This document shows, piece by piece, positions 25,691 to 34,251 of a DNA stretch of 64,000 nt; position 1 is the stretch's first letter; the number at the start of each line of letters is the position of its first letter. The notes below the pieces were generated by a model that saw only the letters and a program-made list of their open reading frames with translations, did no database searches and was not told where the DNA came from. Made by a program: the position numbers and the translations under genes. Source of the stretch: an uncultured Acetatifactor sp. GTDB taxonomy: Bacteria; Bacillota; Clostridia; Lachnospirales; Lachnospiraceae. The DNA lies in contig CAJUJU010000007.1 of assembly GCA_910586835.1 (NCBI GenBank), positions 18,447 through 82,446 of the forward strand. The letters are read 5' to 3'.

Positions 25691-28009
25691 TCAGCCTGTG
25701 GTCCTCTCGATATCCAGCACGCTCTCAATTCCCCGTATCTTGTCGATAACACGGTTCAGCTCTTCCCGGCTGCCCACCTCAAAGGTCGTCTGCAGCGTCG
25801 CCTGTCCCTGTTTGTTGGTTCTGCTGTTCATGGAAAGGATGTTGATATTTTTCTCCGTCATGGCCCTGGAGATATCGGCCAGCAGGCCGTTGCGGTTATT
25901 GGCAAAGATCTGAATCTCCGCCATATACTTTTCCGCCTCCGCATTCTCGGGTGGCTGCCACTCCGCATCGATTATTCTGGCCCGCTCGATCTCCGGCAGG
26001 TTCATGATATTGATGCAATCCGTCCTGTGTACGGAAATTCCCCGCCCTCTGGTGACAAATCCCACGATTTCATCTCCCGGAACCGGAGAACAGCACTTGG
26101 AAAAACGCACCGACAAATCAGCGATGCCCTTTACCACAATGCCGCTGCGAGCCTTCATCCGGGTCTGCTTCGCGGCCGCAGACACATTTGCCTGGGCGAT
26201 GTCAGCCAGAATTTCCTCGTTTGACAGCTCCTTTTTGTGGTCTCTGTCGTACAGCTCCTGCATTCTGCCGGCAATCTGTCCTTCCTTCAGCGCCCCGTGA
26301 CCAATGGCCGCCAGCACCGCATCCCAGTCCCGGAAGCCATACTTGCGCTGGATTGCTTCCATATATTCCTGTTTCAACAGCTCGGAAAGATTGATGTTCC
26401 TGGACTTACAGTAGGCTGCCAGGAGCTCCTTGCCCTTGACGATATTGTCTTCCTTCAGCTCCGCCTTAAACCACTGGTTGATCTTGTTCTTCGCCTGGGT
26501 ACTCTTCACCACATTCAGCCAGTCCCGGCTGGGGCCCTTGGAATTCTGGGAGGTGATGATCTCAATCCGGTCTCCGTTCTTGATCTCGTAATCAATTGTC
26601 ACCAGCTTGCCGTTGACTCTGGCGCCCACCATCCGGTTCCCCACCGCGGAGTGAATACAGTATGCAAAATCGATGGGCGTGGAGCCTGCGGGAAGATTTT
26701 TTACCTCCCCGGTGGGCGTAAAGCAGTAAACATTATCCGAAAACAGATCCAGATCGTTTTTCAGCAGCTTCATAAACTCCCTGTTGTCGGACATATCCCG
26801 CTGCCACTCCAGGATCTGACGCAGCCACACCAGTTTTTCCTCCTCACGGCCTTCCACCTTTTTGCCGTCCGAGGCCTCCTTATACTTCCAATGCGCCGCA
26901 ATACCATACTCCGCCGCCTTGTGCATCTCAAAGGTGCGGATCTGTATCTCAAAGGGCTGTCCCGTGCTGCCGATCAGCGTGGTATGAAGAGACTGATACA
27001 TGTTCGCCTTGGGCATGGCGATATAATCCTTAAACCTCCCGGGAATCGGCGTGTACATCTCGTGGATGACTCCCAGCGCCGCGTAACAGTCCTTCAGGGA
27101 GTCCACAATAATCCGCACCGCGAACAGATCATAGATCTGATCCAGGGTCTTGCTCTGATTCTTCATCTTCTTATAGATGCTGAAAAAGTGTTTGACACGG
27201 CCGTCCACCTTGGCCTTTATTCCGGCGTTTGCAATGTGCTCGCTGACCTCGTCCACAATCCCTTGAATATACTTTTCCCGGGCGCTTTTGCGCATTGCAA
27301 TCTGATCCACCAGGTCATAGTAGACCTCCGGCTCCAGATATTTCAGGGAGAGATCGTCCAGTTCGGTCTTTATCCTGCTGATGCCCAGTCTCTGGGCAAT
27401 GGGGCAGTAAATCTCCAGCGTCTCCCTTGCAATCCTCTGCTGGCTCTCGGGCGCCTTATACCTGAGCGTGCGCATATTATGCAGTCTGTCAGCCAGCTTA
27501 ATCATGATGACCCGGATGTCCTTGGCCATGGCAAGAAACATCTTGCGCAGGTTTTCCGCCTGCATCTCCAGCTTTTCATCGGGCTGATCCGTCCCGGCGG
27601 ACAGTGGGATCCTTTCCAGCTTGGTCACGCCGTCCACCAGCAGCGCCACGTCCTCCCCAAACTCCCTCTTCAGATCCTCCTCCGTCATGATGGTATCCTC
27701 CACCACGTCATGGAGAAGCCCCGCCACAATGGTCTCCTTATCCAGCTCCAGATCCGCCAGCACAATGGCCACATTCAGGGGATGAATGATATAGGGCTCC
27801 CCCGACTTGCGGAACTGGTTTTTATGTGCCTCATAAGCCACCCGGTACGCCTTTTCGATCATGGAAATATCGTCGCTGGGATGATATTTGCGCACATGGT
27901 CGATCAGCTCCCCGTACAGATCATCCGGATTTCTGAATTCCTGCGATTGATTAATTTTTCCGTCATCAAAGATGACCTCATTTTTTTCTTCTGCCATAGC
28001 TGTCACCAT
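25691..28009 (-). CDS. rel: Bifunctional (p)ppGpp synthetase/hydrolase
   Basis: 772 residues with the full RelA/SpoT layout: HD hydrolase domain (H100-D101 in HDVVEDT), synthetase domain with RFKDYIAMPK and YQSLHTT, TGS domain (VYCFTPTGEVKNLP) and a C-terminal ACT domain. The RxKD motif, rather than the ExDD of monofunctional RelA, is typical of bifunctional Rel. It makes and breaks the starvation alarmone. The ATG at 28009 follows GGAGGG; a second ATG four codons later is also possible. It follows apt, as in many Firmicutes. Confidence 0.95.
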   Translation of the reverse strand: MVTAMAEEKNEVIFDDGKINQSQEFRNPDDLYGELIDHVRKYHPSDDISMIEKAYRVAYEAHKNQFRKSGEPYIIHPLNVAIVLADLELDKETIVAGLLHDVVEDTIMTEEDLKREFGEDVALLVDGVTKLERIPLSAGTDQPDEKLEMQAENLRKMFLAMAKDIRVIMIKLADRLHNMRTLRYKAPESQQRIARETLEIYCPIAQRLGISRIKTELDDLSLKYLEPEVYYDLVDQIAMRKSAREKYIQGIVDEVSEHIANAGIKAKVDGRVKHFFSIYKKMKNQSKTLDQIYDLFAVRIIVDSLKDCYAALGVIHEMYTPIPGRFKDYIAMPKANMYQSLHTTLIGSTGQPFEIQIRTFEMHKAAEYGIAAHWKYKEASDGKKVEGREEEKLVWLRQILEWQRDMSDNREFMKLLKNDLDLFSDNVYCFTPTGEVKNLPAGSTPIDFAYCIHSAVGNRMVGARVNGKLVTIDYEIKNGDRIEIITSQNSKGPSRDWLNVVKSTQAKNKINQWFKAELKEDNIVKGKELLAAYCKSRNINLSELLKQEYMEAIQRKYGFRDWDAVLAAIGHGALKEGQIAGRMQELYDRDHKKELSNEEILADIAQANVSAAAKQTRMKARSGIVVKGIADLSVRFSKCCSPVPGDEIVGFVTRGRGISVHRTDCINIMNLPEIERARIIDAEWQPPENAEAEKYMAEIQIFANNRNGLLADISRAMTEKNINILSMNSRTNKQGQATLQTTFEVGSREELNRVIDKIRGIESVLDIERTTG

Positions 28010-28067
28010 AAGTCCCTCCAAAGCGCCGGTGCCTTCCCGGACGCTCTGCCTGCCGCACCGCTTCGGT

Positions 28068-28592
28068 CTATTTCCCGGGATAGCAGATCGCGGCATCCAG
28101 CCGGTAGTCCTTCAGCTTCTCTCTTCCCTTCAAGCCTGCCAGCTCGATCAGCACCACGATTCCGACCACCACGCCGCCAAGGCTTTCGATCAGTTTGACC
28201 ATGGCCTCCGTGGTTCCTCCGGTGGCGATCAGGTCATCCACAATCAGAACCCTCTGGCCGGGTTTGATACTGTCCCTGTGCATTTCAATGGTTGCCTGGC
28301 CGTACTCCAGGTCATAGGAAACGGATACGGTCTCCCTGGGAAGCTTTCCCGCCTTGCGGATCAGCACAAAGGGCTTTTTGTTGTTATAGGCGATGGGAGT
28401 TCCGAAAATGAAGCCTCTGGATTCCGGCCCTACCACCACGTCATAGTCCAGATCCCGAACCTTTTCCTGCATGGTATTCACCGCCAGCTGAAGTCCGTCC
28501 GCATCCTGCAGGACACTTGTCACATCGCGGAAAATAATGCCCTCCTCCGGGAAATCAGGTATACTAACTACATATTCTTCCAGTTTTTTCAT
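28068..28592 (-). CDS. apt: Adenine phosphoribosyltransferase
   Basis: A 174-residue type I phosphoribosyltransferase that salvages adenine to AMP. The PRPP-binding motif is VLIVDDLIATGGTTEAMV, and the GPESRGFIFG flexible-loop region and the N-terminal IPDFPEEGIIFRD signature are those of Apt. The ATG at 28592, eight bases after GAGGG, is a better start than the GTG at 28607. It is the first gene of the apt-rel transcript, with a near-consensus promoter at 28661-28689. Confidence 0.95.
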   Translation of the reverse strand: MKKLEEYVVSIPDFPEEGIIFRDVTSVLQDADGLQLAVNTMQEKVRDLDYDVVVGPESRGFIFGTPIAYNNKKPFVLIRKAGKLPRETVSVSYDLEYGQATIEMHRDSIKPGQRVLIVDDLIATGGTTEAMVKLIESLGGVVVGIVVLIELAGLKGREKLKDYRLDAAICYPGK

Positions 28593-28660
28593 GATTTCAT
28601 CCCTCACTTATTCTTTTTATGCCTGCATGGCCAACCCTTATTTTCTTTTGCAGCCATTAC

Positions 28661-28689
28661 AGTATATCGTTTTTTGTATGGAATGTCAA
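28661..28689 (-). promoter_or_regulatory. Near-consensus promoter of apt-rel
   Basis: On the minus strand, TTGACA (28684-28689), a 17-bp spacer and TATACT (28661-28666) lie 69 bp ahead of the apt start. No purine riboswitch fold is visible in the short leader. Confidence 0.8.
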
Positions 28690-28700
28690 AACGGTATGGT

Positions 28701-29114
28701 TCAAGGCCAGACGGACGCAAAATATTTTATGATATCGCTCCTGGTTATAATGCCGATAAAAACACTTCTGTCGTCGATGACCGGCACAAAATTCTGGCTT
28801 TTGGCCTGATCCAGAAGGGCCTCCATATCCGTGCTGATGCAGACCGGCTGCACCTTCCCGTGCCGCAGCATATCCCGCACGGACAGCTGCTCCAGGCTCT
28901 TTAAGGTAATTTCGTCCAGCTCCTGGTTGTGAGCGAGGATATTCCAGAGAAAATCCCCCTCGCTGATGACTCCCACATATCTGTCCTCGGAGTCGATCAC
29001 GGGTATGGCCGTATAGCCGCTTCTGCGAAGCTTCTCAAGCCCCTGCCTGAGTGTCATGTCATCCCTCAAATATGCCACATCCGCTTTGGGCAGTAAAAAT
29101 GCTGCTATATTCAC
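28701..29114 (-). CDS. Paired CBS-domain protein
   Basis: 137 residues made up of two CBS motifs only (about 13-65 and 80-135, with GYTAIPVIDSEDRYVGVISEGD and the matching NFVPVIDDRSVFIGIITRSD). CBS pairs bind adenosyl nucleotides and report energy state. The GTG at 29114 overlaps the DUF308 stop as GTGA, so the two are coupled. The partner it regulates is unknown. Confidence 0.85.
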   Translation of the reverse strand: MNIAAFLLPKADVAYLRDDMTLRQGLEKLRRSGYTAIPVIDSEDRYVGVISEGDFLWNILAHNQELDEITLKSLEQLSVRDMLRHGKVQPVCISTDMEALLDQAKSQNFVPVIDDRSVFIGIITRSDIIKYFASVWP

Positions 29115-29764
29115 TGTTCTGTCCCTTCGCCTTCCTGCACGTCCTCCGCCGCTTCCCTGGTTTTTCCGCTGCCTGTCTCCAGTACCTCCACAAAGGTGCT
29201 GTCAACCGTCTGCAGCCCTTCCAGATACTTTCTGATCTTGGCCGCAAAATAGATCGTGATGGCACAGTCCCCCGCTCCGCTCACAATCAGGCCCACACCC
29301 AGCAGCCGGAACAAAAGCACCGCCGTCTGAAAAGGATTGCACATCAGCACAATTCCAAGCACCACATTAACCACTGCAAAAGCCAGCATGGCCACCCAGT
29401 TCCCATACTCCAGACGCTTCATGTCAATCACGTCCTGAAGCTTGCTGCAGCCGCTGACCAGAATAAGCGCTCCCATCAGAAAGGGAATCACTGAAATAAT
29501 AAACTCCACCTTGTTCAGCACAAGAATTCCCGCGGCTATTCCGATCAGACCGTGCAGAAAATCATTGTGGTAATAGTTCTGATGCGCATCCCTGAGCAGG
29601 TAACTGATCATGGATACCGCACCGCCCACAATCAAAACCACGCCGATCAGATACCCCAGGGACTTCTCCATGGTCTCGGGAATGACCAGCGCCACGATGC
29701 CCAGCAGGATATAAAGCCCGCCCATCATCATCGCATCCAGCTTCAGTTCTTTCAATGTCTTCAT
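29111..29764 (-). CDS. DUF308 / HdeD-like membrane protein
   Basis: About 217 residues with six predicted helices in three similar pairs, each like the DUF308 repeat (LYILLGIVALVIPETMEKSLGYL). A cytoplasmic acidic tail follows. HdeD itself is an acid-stress protein, but the role here is unknown. The ATG at 29764 lies 12 nt after AAGGAGG, a long spacing, so an upstream non-ATG start is possible. It is coupled to the CBS protein. Confidence 0.75.
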   Translation of the reverse strand: MKTLKELKLDAMMMGGLYILLGIVALVIPETMEKSLGYLIGVVLIVGGAVSMISYLLRDAHQNYYHNDFLHGLIGIAAGILVLNKVEFIISVIPFLMGALILVSGCSKLQDVIDMKRLEYGNWVAMLAFAVVNVVLGIVLMCNPFQTAVLLFRLLGVGLIVSGAGDCAITIYFAAKIRKYLEGLQTVDSTFVEVLETGSGKTREAAEDVQEGEGTEQ

Positions 29765-29912
29765 AATGTTTATGTACCTCCTTATCCCCGTATTCATTCG
29801 GGCTGCTCTCAGGCGTCCGCCTCCCCGTGTCCGCCGCCCCCCGGTATGCCATGTTCCGTTTGCGCAAAACAGGACCCTTTTTTCCAAAAGAGTCCCTGAA
29901 GGCAATACATGT

Positions 29913-30416
29913 TTACTTTCTGCCGCAGCATTTCTTGTACTTTTTGCCGCTTCCGCAAGGACAGGGATCGTTGGGATATATCTTTGCTTCCTTTATAATA
30001 GTCGTCGAAGACTTCTGCTCCTTATAAAGAATCTTTCTGGTATCCTCGTCAAAGATGTCCGCCCACTCTTCCAGATTGTACAGCCAGTCAGCCTCAGCCG
30101 CCACCATATTCTTATAGAGCAGCGTCTTGTCAAATCCAAGATTTACCTCTGTGTCCTCGTTCATCTCCTCTATCGGATTTTTTTCCACAAGGCTGTCGTT
30201 GATGCCGTCCAGAAAACCTGTCATGGTCAGCAGCGGAACCTCATATTTATCCGCCAGCTCCCTTACCGTCCCTCTGACCACCTCGTCCGGATTCTTCAGC
30301 AGCTTTGCATAAATCTCCTTCTCTGCCTGAAAATATGCACCCCAGATCTGCTGGAGCTTAGCCTGTCCCACAGACTCGTCATACGCCAACTTTTTCCATT
30401 CATCCAATAATGCCAT
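29913..30416 (-). CDS. SEC-C motif protein
   Basis: 167 residues: a helical, acidic body and a C-terminal SEC-C zinc motif (PNDPCPCGSGKKYKKCCG, about 147-165), the same short metal finger found at the end of SecA, where it binds zinc and contacts SecB. Here it hangs on an unrelated helical domain of unknown role. The ATG at 30416 follows GGTGG-TAGG. It has its own promoter. Confidence 0.82.
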   Translation of the reverse strand: MALLDEWKKLAYDESVGQAKLQQIWGAYFQAEKEIYAKLLKNPDEVVRGTVRELADKYEVPLLTMTGFLDGINDSLVEKNPIEEMNEDTEVNLGFDKTLLYKNMVAAEADWLYNLEEWADIFDEDTRKILYKEQKSSTTIIKEAKIYPNDPCPCGSGKKYKKCCGRK

Positions 30417-30467
30417 AGAAACCTACCACCTTTTTGTTATTTCAGAACGCAGTACATTACGTTCTTA

Positions 30468-30496
30468 AGTATATAACAGTTTGTCCCTGATGACAA
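30468..30496 (-). promoter_or_regulatory. Promoter of the SEC-C gene
   Basis: On the minus strand, TTGTCA (30491-30496), a 17-bp spacer and TATACT (30468-30473). Just downstream, AGAACG and CGTTCT form an inverted repeat (about 30444-30465) that could be an operator. Confidence 0.65.
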
Positions 30497-30578
30497 TAAA
30501 AATTTTTTCCGCAAAAAATGAAATTCCTCTGTATAAAATTCTTTTTTCGGGTCAGACTATTGATTGTCAGGGAACCCC

Positions 30579-30636
30579 TCCTTTGATATTTACAAAGGAT
30601 AAAGATAATACTTAAGGTTCTGTGATCCAGAACCTT
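30579..30636 (-). terminator. Two hairpins downstream of the hydrolase gene
   Basis: Stem 1 is TCCTTTG with CAAAGGA (30579-30599, 7-nt loop). Stem 2 is AAGGTTCTG with CAGAACCTT (30614-30636, 5-nt loop). Both are perfect. Stem 2 lies just after the hydrolase stop and probably ends that transcript, although neither has a strong T run on the minus strand. Confidence 0.55.
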
Positions 30637-30648
30637 ATCCTCCCCTTT

Positions 30649-31872
30649 TTAAGAATTCCGGGCTTCGCGTTGGTGCAGGTCCGGAATTTTTGTGTTGTTC
30701 CTCCCGTAAATCCGCACCGTAAGTCCTCCGGGACAGAACTCCAGCGCTGCGGCAAAGGCACTCTCATTCATCCATTCCAGCGCCCGGCTGTCCGTTGTGA
30801 TCACGGGCGTCCACTCCCCGTCCCCCCACTGATTCACAATATGTATCCGGCAGAAAGCACCCTCCGCGTCCATGCCGGCCAGGGTGTATTCCGCCCGCAG
30901 TCTCCTGCTGCCGTCGGGACAGTGTTCCTGCCGGTCACAGCCCTCTCCTTCCACAACTCCCCGGAAAAGAGGCCCGTCGCAGTACCCGGTAAAATACACC
31001 CGGGTAACAGGAATTCCTTCCTCCGCCGTCTCCTCGCTGCGTGTGACAATGACCCTGACCGCAAGAACCTCCTCATTTTCAGACAGGAACTGCCTTATGG
31101 ACACCATTGCCCCCGCAAACTGGCTCTCGTTCAACCCATGGTTCATGGCCCGGATCAGCTGCAGGGTACACTGCCCCTCCGCATACTCATGTCTGGCCCT
31201 GAGGGCATAGGAATAATCCACCACATCGTCCTCTGTGCCCTGCAAAATCAGCACGGGGCCCTTGTATCCCACAAGCTCCAGAAAGGGATCCATCTCCACC
31301 ACAGTGTCATGAAAAACCCGGCCCAGCAAAATCCTGCCGCAATCAATGACTTCCGGCACATTTTCCGGATCATACACCGCGCCGCCAAGCCTTCCGCGCC
31401 GGGCGTGATCCGGTATACAGAGTGCCGGGTGAATCATGATCAGCTTAGATACCTCATCACCGTACCGCGCCGCCGCCATTCCCGACACGAACCCGCCCTG
31501 ACTGATTCCCAGCAGCACGATGCGTTTCTCATCGACGTACTCCAACTGCCGTGCACAGACCATCACGGTGTGTAAATCCTCCACCTGCGTAAACAAGGTG
31601 GCCTCAACGGTACTCCCGTCACTTTTCAATTCCTCCGCATCCGCCTCCGCGCTTCCCCCGCAGAAGCTGAAGCAAAACGTCACCCAGCCTGCGCCCGCAA
31701 GGCTGGCGCCGAACTGTTCACAGCTCCTGTAGTTGCCGGTAAAGCCGTGGCTGACAATTACAGCCGGATAGGTATTCCGACTGTCAAATCCTTCCGGCAG
31801 ATACTGTACTCCCCTGATCCGCAGTCCGTCCCTGTAGCAAAAAAACTCTTTTCGCTGTATTTCCATCTCCAT
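30649..31872 (-). CDS. Alpha/beta hydrolase with C-terminal extension
   Basis: A 407-residue cytoplasmic protein. The N-terminal 250 residues are an alpha/beta hydrolase: oxyanion region SHGFTGN (41-47), nucleophile S124 in GISQGG, acid D216 in GTEDDVVDY and base H245 in AMNHGLNES. This resembles the FrsA/BAAT-like or cinnamoyl-ester hydrolases. The last 150 residues form an extra, mostly beta, domain that I do not recognise. The ATG at 31872 follows AAGGGTG. It lies close behind the GDPD gene, so they may share a transcript. Confidence 0.8.
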   Translation of the reverse strand: MEMEIQRKEFFCYRDGLRIRGVQYLPEGFDSRNTYPAVIVSHGFTGNYRSCEQFGASLAGAGWVTFCFSFCGGSAEADAEELKSDGSTVEATLFTQVEDLHTVMVCARQLEYVDEKRIVLLGISQGGFVSGMAAARYGDEVSKLIMIHPALCIPDHARRGRLGGAVYDPENVPEVIDCGRILLGRVFHDTVVEMDPFLELVGYKGPVLILQGTEDDVVDYSYALRARHEYAEGQCTLQLIRAMNHGLNESQFAGAMVSIRQFLSENEEVLAVRVIVTRSEETAEEGIPVTRVYFTGYCDGPLFRGVVEGEGCDRQEHCPDGSRRLRAEYTLAGMDAEGAFCRIHIVNQWGDGEWTPVITTDSRALEWMNESAFAAALEFCPGGLTVRIYGRNNTKIPDLHQREARNS

Positions 31873-31906
31873 ATCACCCTTTCCCTTCTTCTGTTTTTCC
31901 CGGCTG

Positions 31907-32749
31907 TCAGCAGGAGGGCACAAAGCTGTCAAAGATGAAAAGATCAAAATGCTTTCTGGCCTGCTCCAGCTGCTCCTGGCTCTTGATGGTCCAGGCCGCC
32001 GCCATGTTGTGATAAAGCTTCCTGCAGAGCCTCCTGGAAAGCATATCGTAATGCCTGTGGTTGTATGCAATGAAATCCGGCTTTGTCAGCCAGTTAAACA
32101 CCAGGTTCTGCAGGACGAAATAGAGTATTCCGGAAAATTTCTTATCCCGCAGAAACGCCTCCGCCAGCTGCCCCCTGACCACCCCTCTCCTGTGCATGCG
32201 ATACCAGAAAAGCCCCAGGGGATTGAAGGACTCGATACAGTACAGCCCCTTGTATTCTGCCAGCAGCCCGTCCGCCGCCGGACAGACGGAAAGATCCGCA
32301 GCCTCGATCTTCAGCTCCACAATCAAAGGAACCTTTCCGTCCACACAGCTCAGAACATCCTTAAATTTCGGGATCCTCTGATCCGAACCGCAGAGCGGAA
32401 ACTGCCGCAGCTCCTCATAGGTATAGTCGCATACTTTCCCCTCCCGACCGCAGATCCGTTTCAGGGTAAAGTCATGAAATACCACCGGAATATGATCCTT
32501 TGTCATCTGCACATCCATCTCAATACCGAAGCCCGCCTCCACAGCCCTCCGGAATGCCCGCAGGGAATTTTCCGGCGCCATGTCCTCCCCACGCTGCGCA
32601 GGCTCGTTGCTGTGCAGCCCTCTATGCGCATACAGCCACTTTTGAAAGGGAGCCGTATCCGGCTTTCCCGCCATCCTCGGCATAATCATCAGCAGATAAA
32701 GCACCGCCAGCGCAGGCAGGCCAATCAGCGGTATCATCAGTAAATTCAT
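31907..32749 (-). CDS. Glycerophosphodiester phosphodiesterase, membrane-anchored
   Basis: 280 residues with an N-terminal membrane helix (about 5-25) and a GDPD TIM-barrel domain. H42 (AHRG), E60-N61, E77-D79 and H92 (FHDFTLKR) match the catalytic and metal ligands of the family. It would release glycerol 3-phosphate from phospholipid head groups, a source of phosphate and glycerol. It sits 6 bases after the MFS gene. Confidence 0.88.
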   Translation of the reverse strand: MNLLMIPLIGLPALAVLYLLMIMPRMAGKPDTAPFQKWLYAHRGLHSNEPAQRGEDMAPENSLRAFRRAVEAGFGIEMDVQMTKDHIPVVFHDFTLKRICGREGKVCDYTYEELRQFPLCGSDQRIPKFKDVLSCVDGKVPLIVELKIEAADLSVCPAADGLLAEYKGLYCIESFNPLGLFWYRMHRRGVVRGQLAEAFLRDKKFSGILYFVLQNLVFNWLTKPDFIAYNHRHYDMLSRRLCRKLYHNMAAAWTIKSQEQLEQARKHFDLFIFDSFVPSC

Positions 32750-32754
32750 GACAG

Positions 32755-34077
32755 TTAATCCTCCACATCAAAATTCTCCAGAATGCTCTTCTTTTTCACG
32801 GGTTTTACATCCCCATGCCGCACCTGTGTCATGGTACAGAAAGAAGCAAGCGCAAAAATCAACGCATAGGGAAACAGCGTTTTGTAGGACACATTTTCCA
32901 ACAGGAAGCCGGAAAAGATCGGTGTAAAGATCTGCGCCGCCATGGAAAACGTGTAATAGGTTCCCGTAAATTTTCCGATATCGCTGCCCTGGCTCATGGC
33001 TACGATCATGGGGTAGGAATTCACGTTGATGGCCGCCCAGCCCACGCCGATCAGAGCAAAGGCAATATTGATCACAGGATGATAGGCCACCGCAAAGATC
33101 GCCGCCAGATAACACCCTGCCATAACCAGAACCCCTCCCATAATGGTTTTCTTTCTTCCGATTTTTGCGGAAATATTACCGATGGGAATGTAGCTGATAA
33201 TCGCCGCCACCGTAGCCACCATCAGACAATTCGTGAAGCTGCCTCCCTCCATCTTCCACACCACCCTGGTATATCGGGAAAAGGCGGTGGTCACGGCATT
33301 GTAGGCAGTAAACCAGAAAAAGATGGACGCCAGCAAAAAGACCATGCTGCGCTTTACCTCCCCGGGCAGAGCTGTCCTGCAGGCCGCTGCCGCCTGCCCG
33401 GAAGCTTCCTCAGGCGCAGACGGCTCCTGGCATCCCTCCGCCAGCGTCCGGCTCTCCGTCTCCTCCGTTTCCTTCCGCAGCTTATTTTCCCGGATCGTTA
33501 TCAGCAGTACCCCCACCGCCACCGCCATCAGCGCGGCCACGCTGGCAAACAACGGCATATAGTCCGGCCTGTCCCCGGCCCCCAGCAGAAGCTTAATCAT
33601 AAGCAGCGCATAAACGCCTCCCACGGCCCCCATCAGGTTGATTACCGCATTTGCCCTGCTGCGCAGGTGGTTCGGCGTCAGATCCGGCATCAGCGCAACC
33701 GCAGGCGAACGGTACATTCCCATGGAAAGCAGGGTTGCAAACAGCGCCCCCACAAAAAGGAACAGGCTCTGCCTTCTGTCCGCAAAAGGCAGAAGCATCA
33801 TAAAAACAATCGCCAGAATCGTGCCCGTCAATATAAAGGGCGTCCGTTTTCCCAGCTTTGTATCCACCTTGTCCGAAAGAGATCCGAACACCGGCAAAAG
33901 CACCAGGGCCAGAATATTATCCATGGCCATCAGCACCCCTGTCACCGTCTCGCCCAGACCGAAGGTGTTCTGGAGCATCAGCGGAATAATATTGTCGTAC
34001 ATCTGCCAGAAGGCGCAGATACTCAGGAATGCCAGACCGATAAAAAACGTCCTCCTGTAATTGAGTTTCGGTTGCAT
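32755..34077 (-). CDS. MFS transporter (SLC45/GPH-like)
   Basis: 440 residues with twelve predicted helices and a central cytoplasmic loop (about 205-240). The loop after helix 2 reads GSLSDKVDTKLGKRTPFI, typical of the SLC45/GPH-like sugar-carrier branch. The substrate is unknown. It is followed at once by the GDPD gene. A weak promoter (TTGCGG 34130-34135, TAGAAT 34107-34112) lies upstream, divergent from the ABC-F promoter. Confidence 0.82.
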   Translation of the reverse strand: MQPKLNYRRTFFIGLAFLSICAFWQMYDNIIPLMLQNTFGLGETVTGVLMAMDNILALVLLPVFGSLSDKVDTKLGKRTPFILTGTILAIVFMMLLPFADRRQSLFLFVGALFATLLSMGMYRSPAVALMPDLTPNHLRSRANAVINLMGAVGGVYALLMIKLLLGAGDRPDYMPLFASVAALMAVAVGVLLITIRENKLRKETEETESRTLAEGCQEPSAPEEASGQAAAACRTALPGEVKRSMVFLLASIFFWFTAYNAVTTAFSRYTRVVWKMEGGSFTNCLMVATVAAIISYIPIGNISAKIGRKKTIMGGVLVMAGCYLAAIFAVAYHPVINIAFALIGVGWAAINVNSYPMIVAMSQGSDIGKFTGTYYTFSMAAQIFTPIFSGFLLENVSYKTLFPYALIFALASFCTMTQVRHGDVKPVKKKSILENFDVED

Positions 34078-34154
34078 GTGATACCCTCCTGTCCTTTTTT
34101 AATTCCATTCTATCAGACTTTGTCCCCGACCGCAACGAAACTGCGCAAAAGACC

Positions 34155-34182
34155 TTGAAAAATCGGTTTTCTCGTGTATAAT
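34155..34182 (+). promoter_or_regulatory. Promoter of the ABC-F gene
   Basis: TTGAAA (34155-34160), a 16-bp spacer and a perfect TATAAT (34177-34182), 70 bp before the start codon. Confidence 0.7.
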
Positions 34183-34251
34183 GGAAGAAGCGCAAAAAAA
34201 CAGGCCGAAGGACACGGCCCGGATCACAGAAAACAGAATGAGGTTTATAAA

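Noticed and set aside
26237..28198. 653-codon frame opposite rel
   Set aside because: Antisense shadow; the rel product has all expected domains on the other strand.
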